Positions 13,065-21,378 of a stretch of DNA of 64,000 nucleotides are shown one piece after another. Source of the stretch: Azohydromonas australica DSM 1124 (lineage in GTDB: Bacteria; Pseudomonadota; Gammaproteobacteria; Burkholderiales; Burkholderiaceae_C); NCBI RefSeq assembly GCF_000430725.1, contig NZ_AUMO01000043.1, forward strand, positions 95,759-159,758. Reading direction: 5' to 3'. The notes under the pieces were generated by a model. That model saw only the letters and a program-made list of their open reading frames with translations, was not told where the DNA came from and ran no database searches. A program made the position numbers and the translations under genes. Position 1 is the first letter of the stretch. Every line of letters begins with the position of its first letter.

Positions 13065-13964
13065 CTACAGCTTCGCGAAGTTGACCGGCAGCCCCGGCAC
13101 CGCCACGCGCATCTCCAGCACGCAGCCGGCCCAGGGCTCGCGCGCGAGCTCGTCGGCGGGGCGGTGGTCGCGTGCGGTGGTGAGGTAGAGGGTGCGCAGG
13201 TCCGGCCCGCCGAAGCAGGGCATGGTCGGGCAGTGCACCGGCAGCGCCACCTCCTGCAGCAGCTGCCCCTGGGGCGACAGGCGCAGCAGCCGGCAGCCCT
13301 CGTACATCGCCACCCAGTACGCGCCCTCGCTGTCCACGGCGGCGCCATCGGGACGGCCGCCGTAGCGCACGCCTTCCTGCCGCGGCGCGAAGCGCGCGAA
13401 CACGCGCTGGCGCGAGAGCGTCCCGAGGTCGAGATCGAAATCCAGCGCCCGGATCTCGTGCGCGCGCGTGTCGCTCCAGTACATCGTGTGGCCGTCCGGG
13501 CTCCAGGCCAGGCCGTTGCTGGTAGTGATGCCGTCGGCCATGCGTTCGAGCTCGCCGTCGTGGAAACGGTAGAGCGCCGCGCGCGGCTGGCGCTGCTCGT
13601 CGATGGTCCCGGCCCACAGCCGCCCCTGCGGGTCGGCCTTGCCGTCGTTGAAGCGCTGCTGCGCCGGGTCGTAGGGCGGCTGGCACACGCGCTGGCGCTG
13701 GCCGTGGCGGGGGTCGAAGCACCACAGGCCGTCGCGCATGGCCAGCAGCACGCGCCCGCCCTGCGCCGGCGCGGCGCAGCCGGGCTCGGCCTCGAAGCTC
13801 CAGTGGTCGTGGCGGCCTCGCCCGGGCTCCCAGCGGTTGAGGCGCCGCCCGGGAATGTCCACCCACCACAGCGCGCCCTCGTGCGGATGCCAGAAGGGCG
13901 ACTCGCCCAGCCGCGAAGGCGGCAGCGGCAGCGGACGGGGGTCGAACAGGCGCTCAGTGCTCAT
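13065..13964 (-). CDS. SMP-30/gluconolactonase family lactonase
   Basis: A 299-residue six-bladed beta-propeller of the SMP-30/LRE family. Family hallmarks are LGESPFWHPHEGALWWVDI, FNDGKADPQGRLWAGT, SNGLAWSPDG and RPDGAAVDSEG. They contain the conserved Glu, Asn and Asp ligands of the metal site. These enzymes open sugar lactones. It is the third gene of a minus-strand operon after a KDG-type aldolase and an aldose epimerase, which points to oxidative, non-phosphorylating sugar breakdown. The exact sugar is not evident. Confidence 0.9.
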   Translation of the reverse strand: MSTERLFDPRPLPLPPSRLGESPFWHPHEGALWWVDIPGRRLNRWEPGRGRHDHWSFEAEPGCAAPAQGGRVLLAMRDGLWCFDPRHGQRQRVCQPPYDPAQQRFNDGKADPQGRLWAGTIDEQRQPRAALYRFHDGELERMADGITTSNGLAWSPDGHTMYWSDTRAHEIRALDFDLDLGTLSRQRVFARFAPRQEGVRYGGRPDGAAVDSEGAYWVAMYEGCRLLRLSPQGQLLQEVALPVHCPTMPCFGGPDLRTLYLTTARDHRPADELAREPWAGCVLEMRVAVPGLPVNFAKL

Positions 13965-14025
13965 GAAAACTCCAGGGCCGGGCCGCGCTGCCGTGCGCAG
14001 GCGGCACGCGGCAGCGGCACGAGGG

Positions 14026-14874
14026 TCATGGGGTCGTGATGTCGAGGTTCATCCAGCCTTCGAGGCTTTGCCCCGGCGCCACGGCGCGCAGCCCGTGCGC
14101 CTCGGGGTCCGCCTGCTGGATGGCGTTGTTGAGGTGGCTCACCGGCTCGACGCAGTAGTGGTCGCGCACCGCCTTGGCGAAGACCACGAGGTAGGGCTGG
14201 TCGGAGCTGATGCGCACGCTGAAGTGCCCGTCGCCCGTGAGCGCCTCGCCGTCCCAGCCCTCGAAGACGTTGTCGTAGTCCATCTGCAGGACGTCGCCGT
14301 CGATGCCGTCCTGCGCCACGCGCCGCACGGGCAGCAGCGTCTCGTCGGGCTCCCAGCGCTGCGACACCTTCGCCCGCAGCCAGCAGCCCGGCCGCTTGCT
14401 GAAGTAGGGATGCCAGCCGAAGCCCAGGGGCTGCACGCGGGTGTCGGTGTTGCGCACCGACATGCGCAGCCGCAGCGCCTGCGGCTCCAGCTCGAAGTGC
14501 TGGCGCGCCTCGAAGTCGAAGGGCCAGAAGGCATCGGCCCGGTGCGCGTAGCGCAGCTCGGCGCGCGTGGCCTCGGCCGACACCACTTCCCACGGCCGCT
14601 GCCAGCCCACGCCGTGCAGCGTGTTGGGCTCGTCCACGTTGGCGGCGAGCTCGATCTCCTGCCCCTGCCAGCGGAAGCGCCGCCGGCCGATGCGGTTGGA
14701 GTACGGCACCAGCGGGAAGCAGGCCGAGGGGCGCGGGCCGGCCAGCTGTGCCGGGTCGAAGCTGTGGAGCACCGGCCGATCGCCGAGCCACAGCCCGGCA
14801 ATGCAGCCACCCAGGTCGGGGCGCAGGGCCAGGCGCAGCGCGCCGGCCTGGAGTTCGGTCACGGGATTCATCAA
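14026..14874 (-). CDS. Aldose 1-epimerase family protein
   Basis: A 282-residue beta-sandwich mutarotase. Key pieces are the arginine-bearing PYSNRIGRRRFRW, the region LHGVGWQRPWEV with the catalytic histidine, and GFGWHPYFSKRPG with the second histidine. Mutarotases interconvert alpha and beta sugar anomers, which would supply the form used by a sugar dehydrogenase upstream of the lactonase. It lies about 60 bases from both neighbours in the operon. Confidence 0.92.
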   Translation of the reverse strand: MMNPVTELQAGALRLALRPDLGGCIAGLWLGDRPVLHSFDPAQLAGPRPSACFPLVPYSNRIGRRRFRWQGQEIELAANVDEPNTLHGVGWQRPWEVVSAEATRAELRYAHRADAFWPFDFEARQHFELEPQALRLRMSVRNTDTRVQPLGFGWHPYFSKRPGCWLRAKVSQRWEPDETLLPVRRVAQDGIDGDVLQMDYDNVFEGWDGEALTGDGHFSVRISSDQPYLVVFAKAVRDHYCVEPVSHLNNAIQQADPEAHGLRAVAPGQSLEGWMNLDITTP

Positions 14875-14936
14875 CTGGTGCCTCGCGTTGTCGCCGTCGA
14901 AGACGCCGCGGCCGGGTGCCGCGGGAGCGGCCGGGA

Positions 14937-15743
14937 TCAGGCCGCCGTCGCTTCGGTGCGGGTGCCCGAGCTCAGCGAGTGCACGTGCAGCTCGCCGTCG
15001 GGCGTGCGCAGCGATTGCACCACGGCCTGGGCGCCACGCATGAGCAGGCCCAGGTCGGAGGCCACGGCGATGAAGTTGAATCCCATGGCGCGGAACTGCG
15101 TCACCACATCCGGCGAGGCGCCCACCGTGCCCACCGGGATGCCCAGCCGCCGGCAGCGCTGCGCCGCATCGCCCATGAGCCGCATCACCTCCGGGTGCAT
15201 GGGCTGGCCGGCGTGGCCGAGCTGCGCGGAGAGGTCGGCCGGGCCGACGAAGACGGCGTCCACGCCCTGCACCTGCGCGATGTCCTCCAGCTGCGCCAGC
15301 GCCTGCGGCGTCTCCAGCTCCACGATCACGCCCACCGCCGGCGCACTGGAAGTGGCGCCGTAGCGCGTGGCGCGGCTGAGCGTGGCCATGCTGCGCACGC
15401 CGTGCGGCGCATGGCGCGTGGAAGCGACGGCGCGCCGGGCGTCCTCGGCGGACTCCACCAGCGGGAACATCAGCGTCGGCGCGCCGGCATCGAGCACGCG
15501 CTTGACGGCCACGGTCTCGTTGGCGGGCACGCGCACCACGGGCGTCATCTTGGTGTTGCCGATGGCCTGCAGCAGGTGCACCAAGTCCATGTAGTCCAGC
15601 GGCGCATGCTCCATGTCCACCAGTCCCCAGTCGAAACCGGCATGGCCCACGGCCTCGGCCACGATCGGGCTGGCGGAGGTGATCCAGGTACCGATCGGCG
15701 GATGGCTGCCGGCGGCCTTGAGCAGATGGCGGAAGGTGTTCAT
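14937..15743 (-). CDS. HpcH/HpaI family 2-keto-3-deoxy acid aldolase
   Basis: A 268-residue class II aldolase of the HpcH/HpaI type. GLVDMEHAPLDY is the conserved segment near the start. Metal ligands are expected in VIVELETPQAL (Glu) and VFVGPADLSAQLG (Asp). Relatives cleave 2-keto-3-deoxy sugar acids, or 4-hydroxy-2-oxoheptanedioate, into pyruvate and an aldehyde. As first gene of the operon with a lactonase and a mutarotase, it most likely cleaves a deoxy sugar acid; this is inferred from context. No sugar dehydrogenase or dehydratase is present here. Confidence 0.9.
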   Translation of the reverse strand: MNTFRHLLKAAGSHPPIGTWITSASPIVAEAVGHAGFDWGLVDMEHAPLDYMDLVHLLQAIGNTKMTPVVRVPANETVAVKRVLDAGAPTLMFPLVESAEDARRAVASTRHAPHGVRSMATLSRATRYGATSSAPAVGVIVELETPQALAQLEDIAQVQGVDAVFVGPADLSAQLGHAGQPMHPEVMRLMGDAAQRCRRLGIPVGTVGASPDVVTQFRAMGFNFIAVASDLGLLMRGAQAVVQSLRTPDGELHVHSLSSGTRTEATAA

Positions 15744-15849
15744 CGACGGCTCCTTGTGCCCGTGACGGGCGGCGTTGTAAACGAAGGGCAGTCCAGTGTG
15801 CGCCGGCCGCAGAGCGATGTCCGATCCGGACGCGCCCGCATCCCTGCCG

Positions 15850-16356
15850 TCAGCCCAGCGATGCGCAAAGGTAGTGCGCGCCGGGGATGGGGTTGTAGTA
15901 GTACGGCGGCACGTCCTCGAAGCCGAGGCTGGCGTAGAGGCCGCGCGCGGCCTCCATCTCGTCGAGCGTGTCCAGCAGCATGCTGGAGTAGCCGGCCTCG
16001 GTGGCGCGGTCCATCAGCGCCTGCGCGAGCAGCCGGCCCAGCCCGAAGCGGCGGAAGGGCCGGCGCACGTACAGCCGCTTCATCTCGCAGGCATTGGGCG
16101 CGTCGGCCTCGGGCAGCGGTCGCAACGCCCCGCAGCCGGCCAGCGCGCCATCGACGAAGGCCAGCAGCAGCACGCCTTGCGGCGGGGCGTACTCGCCGGG
16201 CAGCTCGGCGAGCTCCTGCTCGAAGTTCTGGAAGGCGAGGTCGATGCCCAGGCCCTGGGCGTACTCAAGGAAGATCTCGCGGGTGGCCTGCAGCAGCTCC
16301 GGGGAGTCGGGCGCCAGCAGCTCGATCTGCGGCGGTGCCATGGTGCGGGCGTTCAT
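15850..16356 (-). CDS. GNAT family N-acetyltransferase
   Basis: A 168-residue protein of the GNAT fold. Motif A is seen in MKRLYVRRPFRRFGLGRLL, with the acetyl-CoA pyrophosphate-binding RRFGLG. The C-terminal half (LDTLDEMEAARGLYASLGF, then PPYYYNPIPGA) resembles the small-molecule or amino-acid acetyltransferases that end this way. The acceptor cannot be told. It diverges from the unknown gene at 16586 and is separated from it by about 230 bases holding both promoters. Confidence 0.88.
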   Translation of the reverse strand: MNARTMAPPQIELLAPDSPELLQATREIFLEYAQGLGIDLAFQNFEQELAELPGEYAPPQGVLLLAFVDGALAGCGALRPLPEADAPNACEMKRLYVRRPFRRFGLGRLLAQALMDRATEAGYSSMLLDTLDEMEAARGLYASLGFEDVPPYYYNPIPGAHYLCASLG

Positions 16357-16585
16357 GCGTCACGACCGGGCGGCACCGGAATACAGCATCTCATCGAAGT
16401 CGGTCGGCATCCATGCAAGGGGTGCAAAGATAGCGCGCTTGGCGCTGCGCTTCCAGCAAAGCCGCAGCAGTTCGCTGCGTACTGCGGGCAGCTCCCGGGC
16501 CGCCGTCACCATGGCGCCAACCGTGAGCGGACACTTCTGCCGTAACATCCTGCGTCAAACTTTCCAGTGATCTGGAGCAGAACCG

Positions 16586-17308
16586 GTGAGCTTCGAATCG
16601 ACCCTTCCACTGGGTGCGCCGGAGCTGATGCGTGTCAGCGTGTTCAAGCGCTACCTGGACGAACTGACGCCGATCGAGGAGTCCGACCCGCAGCAGTTGC
16701 CGCCCTCGCTGGCGCAGGACCTGCGCCGCTTTGCGGAGCATGGGCGCCAGACCGAACCGCTGGAAGTGCTGGCCGCCTCGGTGCGCCACCTGTGCAACGT
16801 GGTGGTGCACCTGCAGGAGAGCCAGCGCGTGCTGCCGCTCACCCTCTTCCCGCGCCAGCGCCTAGCGCACTGCCCGCTGCCGCTGCCCGAGCTGCTGCGG
16901 CTGCCGCTGCAGTCGCTGCAGGTGCTGCACGTGGAGCCCGCGGTGCTGCGCCCGCCCGGCGATCCGCAGCGCGGGCTGGTCAAGGCGCTGCACCTGTACC
17001 ACCCGCTGCCCGTGCTGAGCTGGGAATTCGCGCTGCGCGGCGCGCGCGAGCAATTGCTGCCCGAGATCGCAGGCTACGCCGCCTACCGCGCCTCGGCCGT
17101 GCTGGACCTGCGCCCGCTGCCTGTGCCGCAGACCCTGCGCCACTGCGTGCGCCGCCTGCAGCGCGAGACCACCAGCCTGCGCGACCTGGCCGAGTGGCCG
17201 GGCATGGACCGCGCCCTGGCCTCGCGGCTGCTCAACGCGCTGTACCTGCAGGCCGGCCTGATCGTCAGCCGCTCGCACCCGGCGGCCGACACCGACCGCT
17301 GGTTCTGA
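16586..17308 (+). CDS. Conserved hypothetical protein
   Basis: A 240-residue cytoplasmic protein, starting at a GTG with GGAG eight bases upstream. It has no signal peptide or membrane segment and is rich in leucine and arginine. The last 60 residues (TSLRDLAEWPGMDRALASRL, then LNALYLQAGLIVSR) could form a small winged-helix-like domain, but no motif proves DNA binding. I do not recognise the family. It converges on the ABC-F gene with a gap of only 10 bases. Confidence 0.75.
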   Translation: MSFESTLPLGAPELMRVSVFKRYLDELTPIEESDPQQLPPSLAQDLRRFAEHGRQTEPLEVLAASVRHLCNVVVHLQESQRVLPLTLFPRQRLAHCPLPLPELLRLPLQSLQVLHVEPAVLRPPGDPQRGLVKALHLYHPLPVLSWEFALRGAREQLLPEIAGYAAYRASAVLDLRPLPVPQTLRHCVRRLQRETTSLRDLAEWPGMDRALASRLLNALYLQAGLIVSRSHPAADTDRWF

Positions 17309-17318
17309 GCAGCCGGCT

Positions 17319-19199
17319 TCAGCGCGAGCTCAGCGCTTCCCAGCGCTCCAGCGCCTCCATCAGCGCCTCCTCGATCTGCGCCACGCGCTCGTGCATCTGC
17401 GTCGCGCTCTGGGGATCGCGCACGTAGAGGTCGGGGTCGCTGAGCTGCTCGGCCAGCGTCTTCTGCTCCGCCTCCAGCGCGTCGATGCGCGCCGGCAGCG
17501 CGTCGAGCTCGCGCTGCTCCTTGTAGCCCAGCTTGCGGGCCGGCTTGGGAGCCGCCGCGGGTGCCGGGGCTGGCGCCGGTGCGGCGGCCGGCTTGGGCGC
17601 AGCGGCCTCGACGGCCGCCAGCGAGCGGGCCTTCTGGATCTTCCAGTCCTCGTAGCCGCCCTCGTACTCGCGCCAGCGGCCCGGGGACACGTCGCCCTCC
17701 CAGGCGATGGTGCTGGTGACCACGTTGTCCAGGAAGCGCCGGTCGTGGCTGACCAGGAACACCGTGCCGGGGTAGGACTGCAGCAGATCCTCCAGCAGCT
17801 CCAGCGTGTCGATGTCGAGGTCGTTGGTGGGCTCGTCCAGCACCAGCACGTTGGCCGGCAGCGCGAACAGCCGCGCCAGCAGCAGCCGGTTGCGCTCGCC
17901 GCCGGAGAGCGTGCGCACGGGCGAGTTGGCGCGCGCCGGAGCGAACAGGAAGTCGCCCAGGTAGCTCATCACGTGCTTGCGCTGCCCGCCGATCTCCACC
18001 CACTCGCTGCCCGGGCTGATGGTGTCGGCCAGCGTCGCGTCCAGGTTCAGCACGCCGCGCATCTGGTCGAAGTACGCCACCTGCAGGTTGCTGCCGCGGC
18101 GGATGCTGCCGGACGAGGGCTCCAGCTCGCCCAGGATCAGCTTCAGCAGCGTCGTCTTGCCCACGCCGTTGGGGCCGATGAGGCCCACCTTGTCGCCGCG
18201 CAGGATGGTGGCCGAGAAGTCCTTGATCAGCTCCTTGTCGCCGAAGCGCATGCCCACGTGCTGCAGCTCCGCGACGATCTTGCCCGTGGGCACGCCGGCG
18301 TCCAGCTCCAGCCGCACCTGGCCCAGCGACTCGCGCCGCTGCACGCGCTGCTCGCGCAGCACGTGCAGCCGGTTGACGCGGCTGACGCTGCGGGTGCGCC
18401 GCGCCTCCACGCCCTTGCGGATCCACACCTCCTCCTGCGCCAGCAGCTTGTCGGCGCGCGCGTTGGCCAGGGCCTCGGACTCCAGCTCGCGGGCCTTGGT
18501 GCTTTCGAAGGCGGAGAAGTTGCCGGGATAGCTGCGCAGCACGCCGCGGTCGAGTTCGACGATGCGCGTAGCCACGGCGTCGATGAAGGCGCGGTCGTGC
18601 GAGATCAGCACCAGCGCGCCCTTCCAGGCGTTGAGCAGCTCCTGCAGCCACTCGATGGCGTCCAGGTCCAGGTGGTTCGTGGGCTCGTCCAGCAGCAGCA
18701 CGTCGGGCGCGGCCACCAGCGCCTGCGCCAGCGCCACGCGCTTCTTGGTGCCGCCGGAGAGCGCGGCCACCTGGGCCTCGGCGTCCAGGTTCAGGTGCTG
18801 CAGCGTCTGCTCCACGCGCTGTTCCCAGGTCCAGCCGCCGAGCTGCTCGATGCGCGTCTGCAGCGCGTCCAGGTCGTCGCCGCTCTCGTGGCGCTCGTAG
18901 CGCTCGCGCAGGCTGCGTGCCTCGGCCACGCCCACGCTCACGGCGTCGAAGACCGTGGCGCCGGGCTCGAAGACGGGTTCCTGCGCCACGTAGAAGCGGC
19001 GCAGCCCCTGCTGCAGCTGCAGCAGGCCGTCGTCGGGCTTGTCCAGCCCGGCCAGGATTTTCAGGAGCGAGGATTTGCCGGCGCCGTTGCGGCCGATGAG
19101 CGCCACGCGCTCGCCGGCTTCCAGCGCGAAGGAGGCGCCGTCGAGCAGCGGCACGTGGCCGAAGGCGAGATGGGCGTTGGTGAGGGTGAGCAGGGCCAT
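17319..19199 (-). CDS. uup: ABC-F family ATPase (Uup-like)
   Basis: A 626-residue soluble protein with two ABC cassettes and no membrane part. Walker A motifs are GRNGAGKSS (near residue 37) and GPNGVGKTT (second half). Signatures are LSGGTKKRVALAQAL and LSGGERNRLLLARLF. Walker B boxes are LLLDEPTNHLDL and LVLDEPTNDLDI. A proline/alanine-rich linker leads to a C-terminal coiled coil (KEQRELDALPARIDALEAEQ), the mark of the Uup branch. ABC-F proteins act on the ribosome or on DNA repair intermediates. It follows gshB by 37 bases. Confidence 0.93.
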   Translation of the reverse strand: MALLTLTNAHLAFGHVPLLDGASFALEAGERVALIGRNGAGKSSLLKILAGLDKPDDGLLQLQQGLRRFYVAQEPVFEPGATVFDAVSVGVAEARSLRERYERHESGDDLDALQTRIEQLGGWTWEQRVEQTLQHLNLDAEAQVAALSGGTKKRVALAQALVAAPDVLLLDEPTNHLDLDAIEWLQELLNAWKGALVLISHDRAFIDAVATRIVELDRGVLRSYPGNFSAFESTKARELESEALANARADKLLAQEEVWIRKGVEARRTRSVSRVNRLHVLREQRVQRRESLGQVRLELDAGVPTGKIVAELQHVGMRFGDKELIKDFSATILRGDKVGLIGPNGVGKTTLLKLILGELEPSSGSIRRGSNLQVAYFDQMRGVLNLDATLADTISPGSEWVEIGGQRKHVMSYLGDFLFAPARANSPVRTLSGGERNRLLLARLFALPANVLVLDEPTNDLDIDTLELLEDLLQSYPGTVFLVSHDRRFLDNVVTSTIAWEGDVSPGRWREYEGGYEDWKIQKARSLAAVEAAAPKPAAAPAPAPAPAAAPKPARKLGYKEQRELDALPARIDALEAEQKTLAEQLSDPDLYVRDPQSATQMHERVAQIEEALMEALERWEALSSR

Positions 19200-19236
19200 G
19201 GGGCGGATTGTCCCCTGCCCCGAAGGCCCTCCCGCC

Positions 19237-20190
19237 TCAAGCGCCGGCGGCCGCCTCTAGCGCGTCGATGAACAGCGCCGGCACGTTGCAGCCGGTCTGG
19301 TTCGTGATTTCCTGGAAGCCCGTGGGGCTGGTGACGTTGATCTCGGTGAGGCAGTCGCCGATCACGTCCAGCCCCACCAGCAGCAGCCCGCGCGCGGCCA
19401 GCACCGGCGCCAGGGTCTCGGCGATCTCGCGGTCGCGCGCGGAAAGCTCCTGCGCCACGCCCTTGCCGCCGGCGGCCAAGTTGCCGCGGATCTCGCTGCC
19501 CTGCGGAATGCGCGCCAGGCAGTACGGCACCGGCTTGCCGCCGATGAGCAGGATGCGCTTGTCGCCCTTGACGATCTCGGGCAGGTAGCGCTGGACCATC
19601 ACCGTGCGCGTGCCGTGCGCGTTGAGCGTCTCGATGATCGAGCCCAGGTTCAGCCCGTCGGCGCCGACGCGGAAGATGCCCATCCCGCCCATGCCGTCCA
19701 GCGGCTTCAGGATGACGTCGCGGTGCTCGTCGTGGAAGGCGCGCACGGCCTGCGCGTCGCGCGTCACCAGGGTCGGGCCGATCAGCTCGGGAAACTCCAG
19801 GATGGAGAGCTTTTCCGGGTGGTCGCGCAGCGAGGCGGGCTTGTTGAACACCCGCGCGCCCTCGCGCTCGGCCTGCTGCAGCAGGTGCGTGGCGTAGAAG
19901 TACTCGCTGTCGAAAGGCGGGTCCTTGCGCATGAGCACCGCGTCCGCGTCGGCCAGCGCCAGCTCCTGTTCGGCCACGACCTCGAACCAGTCCTTGCCGC
20001 TGCTGCCCGTCAGCGTGATGGCCTGCGCGCTGCGCGCCACCACGCGCGAGCCGCGGCGCCACACCAGCGCGGACTGCTCGCAGGCCCAGACCTTGTGGCC
20101 GCGCGCGAGGGCCTCGCGCATCATGGAAAAGGTGGTGTCCTTGTAGGTCTTGAAGGTCACCAGCGGGTCGGCGACGAACAGCAGGTCCAT
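19237..20190 (-). CDS. gshB: Glutathione synthetase
   Basis: A 317-residue ATP-grasp ligase that joins glycine to gamma-glutamylcysteine. It starts MDLLFVADPLVTFKTYKDTT, the usual opening. Diagnostic segments are MRKDPPFDSEYFYATHLL, NKPASLRDHPEKL, VILKPLDGMGGMGIFR and INVTSPTGFQEI. The ATG at 20190 gives the family's normal length; the frame stays open far upstream only because it reads through the benE gene. It lies 11 bases after benE, and gshA lies 3 kb away in the same orientation. Confidence 0.97.
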   Translation of the reverse strand: MDLLFVADPLVTFKTYKDTTFSMMREALARGHKVWACEQSALVWRRGSRVVARSAQAITLTGSSGKDWFEVVAEQELALADADAVLMRKDPPFDSEYFYATHLLQQAEREGARVFNKPASLRDHPEKLSILEFPELIGPTLVTRDAQAVRAFHDEHRDVILKPLDGMGGMGIFRVGADGLNLGSIIETLNAHGTRTVMVQRYLPEIVKGDKRILLIGGKPVPYCLARIPQGSEIRGNLAAGGKGVAQELSARDREIAETLAPVLAARGLLLVGLDVIGDCLTEINVTSPTGFQEITNQTGCNVPALFIDALEAAAGA

Positions 20191-20201
20191 GGCGCGCGGG
20201 C

Positions 20202-21368
20202 TCAGCGGAAAGAGGGGCGCCAGTGTTGCACAGCCAGCGCCAGCACCCCGGCGACGAGGCCCCAGAAGGCGGAGGCGATACCGAACAGCGACAGCCCGCT
20301 GGCGGTAACGAGGAAGGTCAGCAGCGCCGCCTCGCGCGTCTTCTCCTCGTGCAGCCCCATCGCCAGCGCGCCGCCGATGGTGGACAGCAGCGCCAGCCCC
20401 GCCACCGCCAGCACCAGCGCCTTCGGGAACGCGCCGATGAGCCCCACCACCGCGCCGCCGGCCAGGCCCAGCGTGACGTAGAAGAGCCCCGCCATCACCG
20501 CCGCCATGTAGCGCCGCGCCGGATCGGCGTGGGCCTCGCGCCCCATGCAGATTGCTGCCGTGATGGCTGCCAGGTTCAGCGCGTAGCCGCCGAAGGGCGC
20601 CAGCAGCAGCGAGGCCAGCCCGGTGACGGTCACCGGCGGCGACACCGGGGTGTCGTAGCCCGCGGCGCGCTGCGCGGCCACGCCGGGCAGGTTCTGCGAG
20701 GCCATGGTGACCACGAACAGCGGCAGCGCCAGCCCGACCAGCGCCTGCAGCGAGAACGCCGGCATGGTCCACACCGGCCGCGCCAGCTGCCACTGCACCG
20801 CGCCCAGGTTCAGCGTGCCCTGCGCCGCCGCCACCGCGATGCCCGCCAGCAGCACGCCCGGCACCGCATAGCGCGGCCACAGCCGCTTGCCCAGCAGGTA
20901 GGCCGCCAGCATCGCCAGCACCAGCGCCGGGCTGGCCTTGAGCGCCAGGCAGGCGTCGAAGCCGAAGCGCGCCAGCACGCCGGCCAGCAGCGCCGCGGCC
21001 AGCGCGCGCGGGATGCGGTCCATCACCCGGGCGAAGAAGCCGCTGGCGCCGGCCACGGTGATCAGCAGCGCGCACACCACGAAGGCACCGATGCCCTCGG
21101 CCATGCTGAGGCCGCTGGTGCCCGCGATCAGCGCCGCACCGGGCGTGCTCCAGGCCGTGAGCACGGGCTGGCGATACCACAGGCTCAGGCCCGCGCTGGT
21201 CAGCCCCATGCCCAGGCCCAGCGCCCACATCCAAGAGGTGGTCTGCGCCGGCGTGGCGCCCAGCGCCTCGGCGGCGTGGAAAACGATGACGACCGAGCTG
21301 GTGAAGCCCACCAGCACGGCCACGAAGCCCGCCACCACGGCGGACAGCGACAGATCCTTCAACCGCAC
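20202..21368 (-). CDS. benE: BenE family benzoate/H+ symporter
   Basis: A 388-residue membrane protein with about twelve hydrophobic segments. Family marks are LSAVVAGFVAVLVGFTSSVV at the start, WSTPGAALI, VTMASQNLPG and the proline-rich loop YDTPVSPPVTVTG. BenE proteins import benzoate with a proton, though many members lie outside benzoate operons. No benzoate catabolic gene is present here, so the substrate is uncertain. It starts 10 bases after kup and is probably co-transcribed with it and with gshB. Confidence 0.9.
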   Translation of the reverse strand: MRLKDLSLSAVVAGFVAVLVGFTSSVVIVFHAAEALGATPAQTTSWMWALGLGMGLTSAGLSLWYRQPVLTAWSTPGAALIAGTSGLSMAEGIGAFVVCALLITVAGASGFFARVMDRIPRALAAALLAGVLARFGFDACLALKASPALVLAMLAAYLLGKRLWPRYAVPGVLLAGIAVAAAQGTLNLGAVQWQLARPVWTMPAFSLQALVGLALPLFVVTMASQNLPGVAAQRAAGYDTPVSPPVTVTGLASLLLAPFGGYALNLAAITAAICMGREAHADPARRYMAAVMAGLFYVTLGLAGGAVVGLIGAFPKALVLAVAGLALLSTIGGALAMGLHEEKTREAALLTFLVTASGLSLFGIASAFWGLVAGVLALAVQHWRPSFR

Positions 21369-21378
21369 GGCAGCCGAC

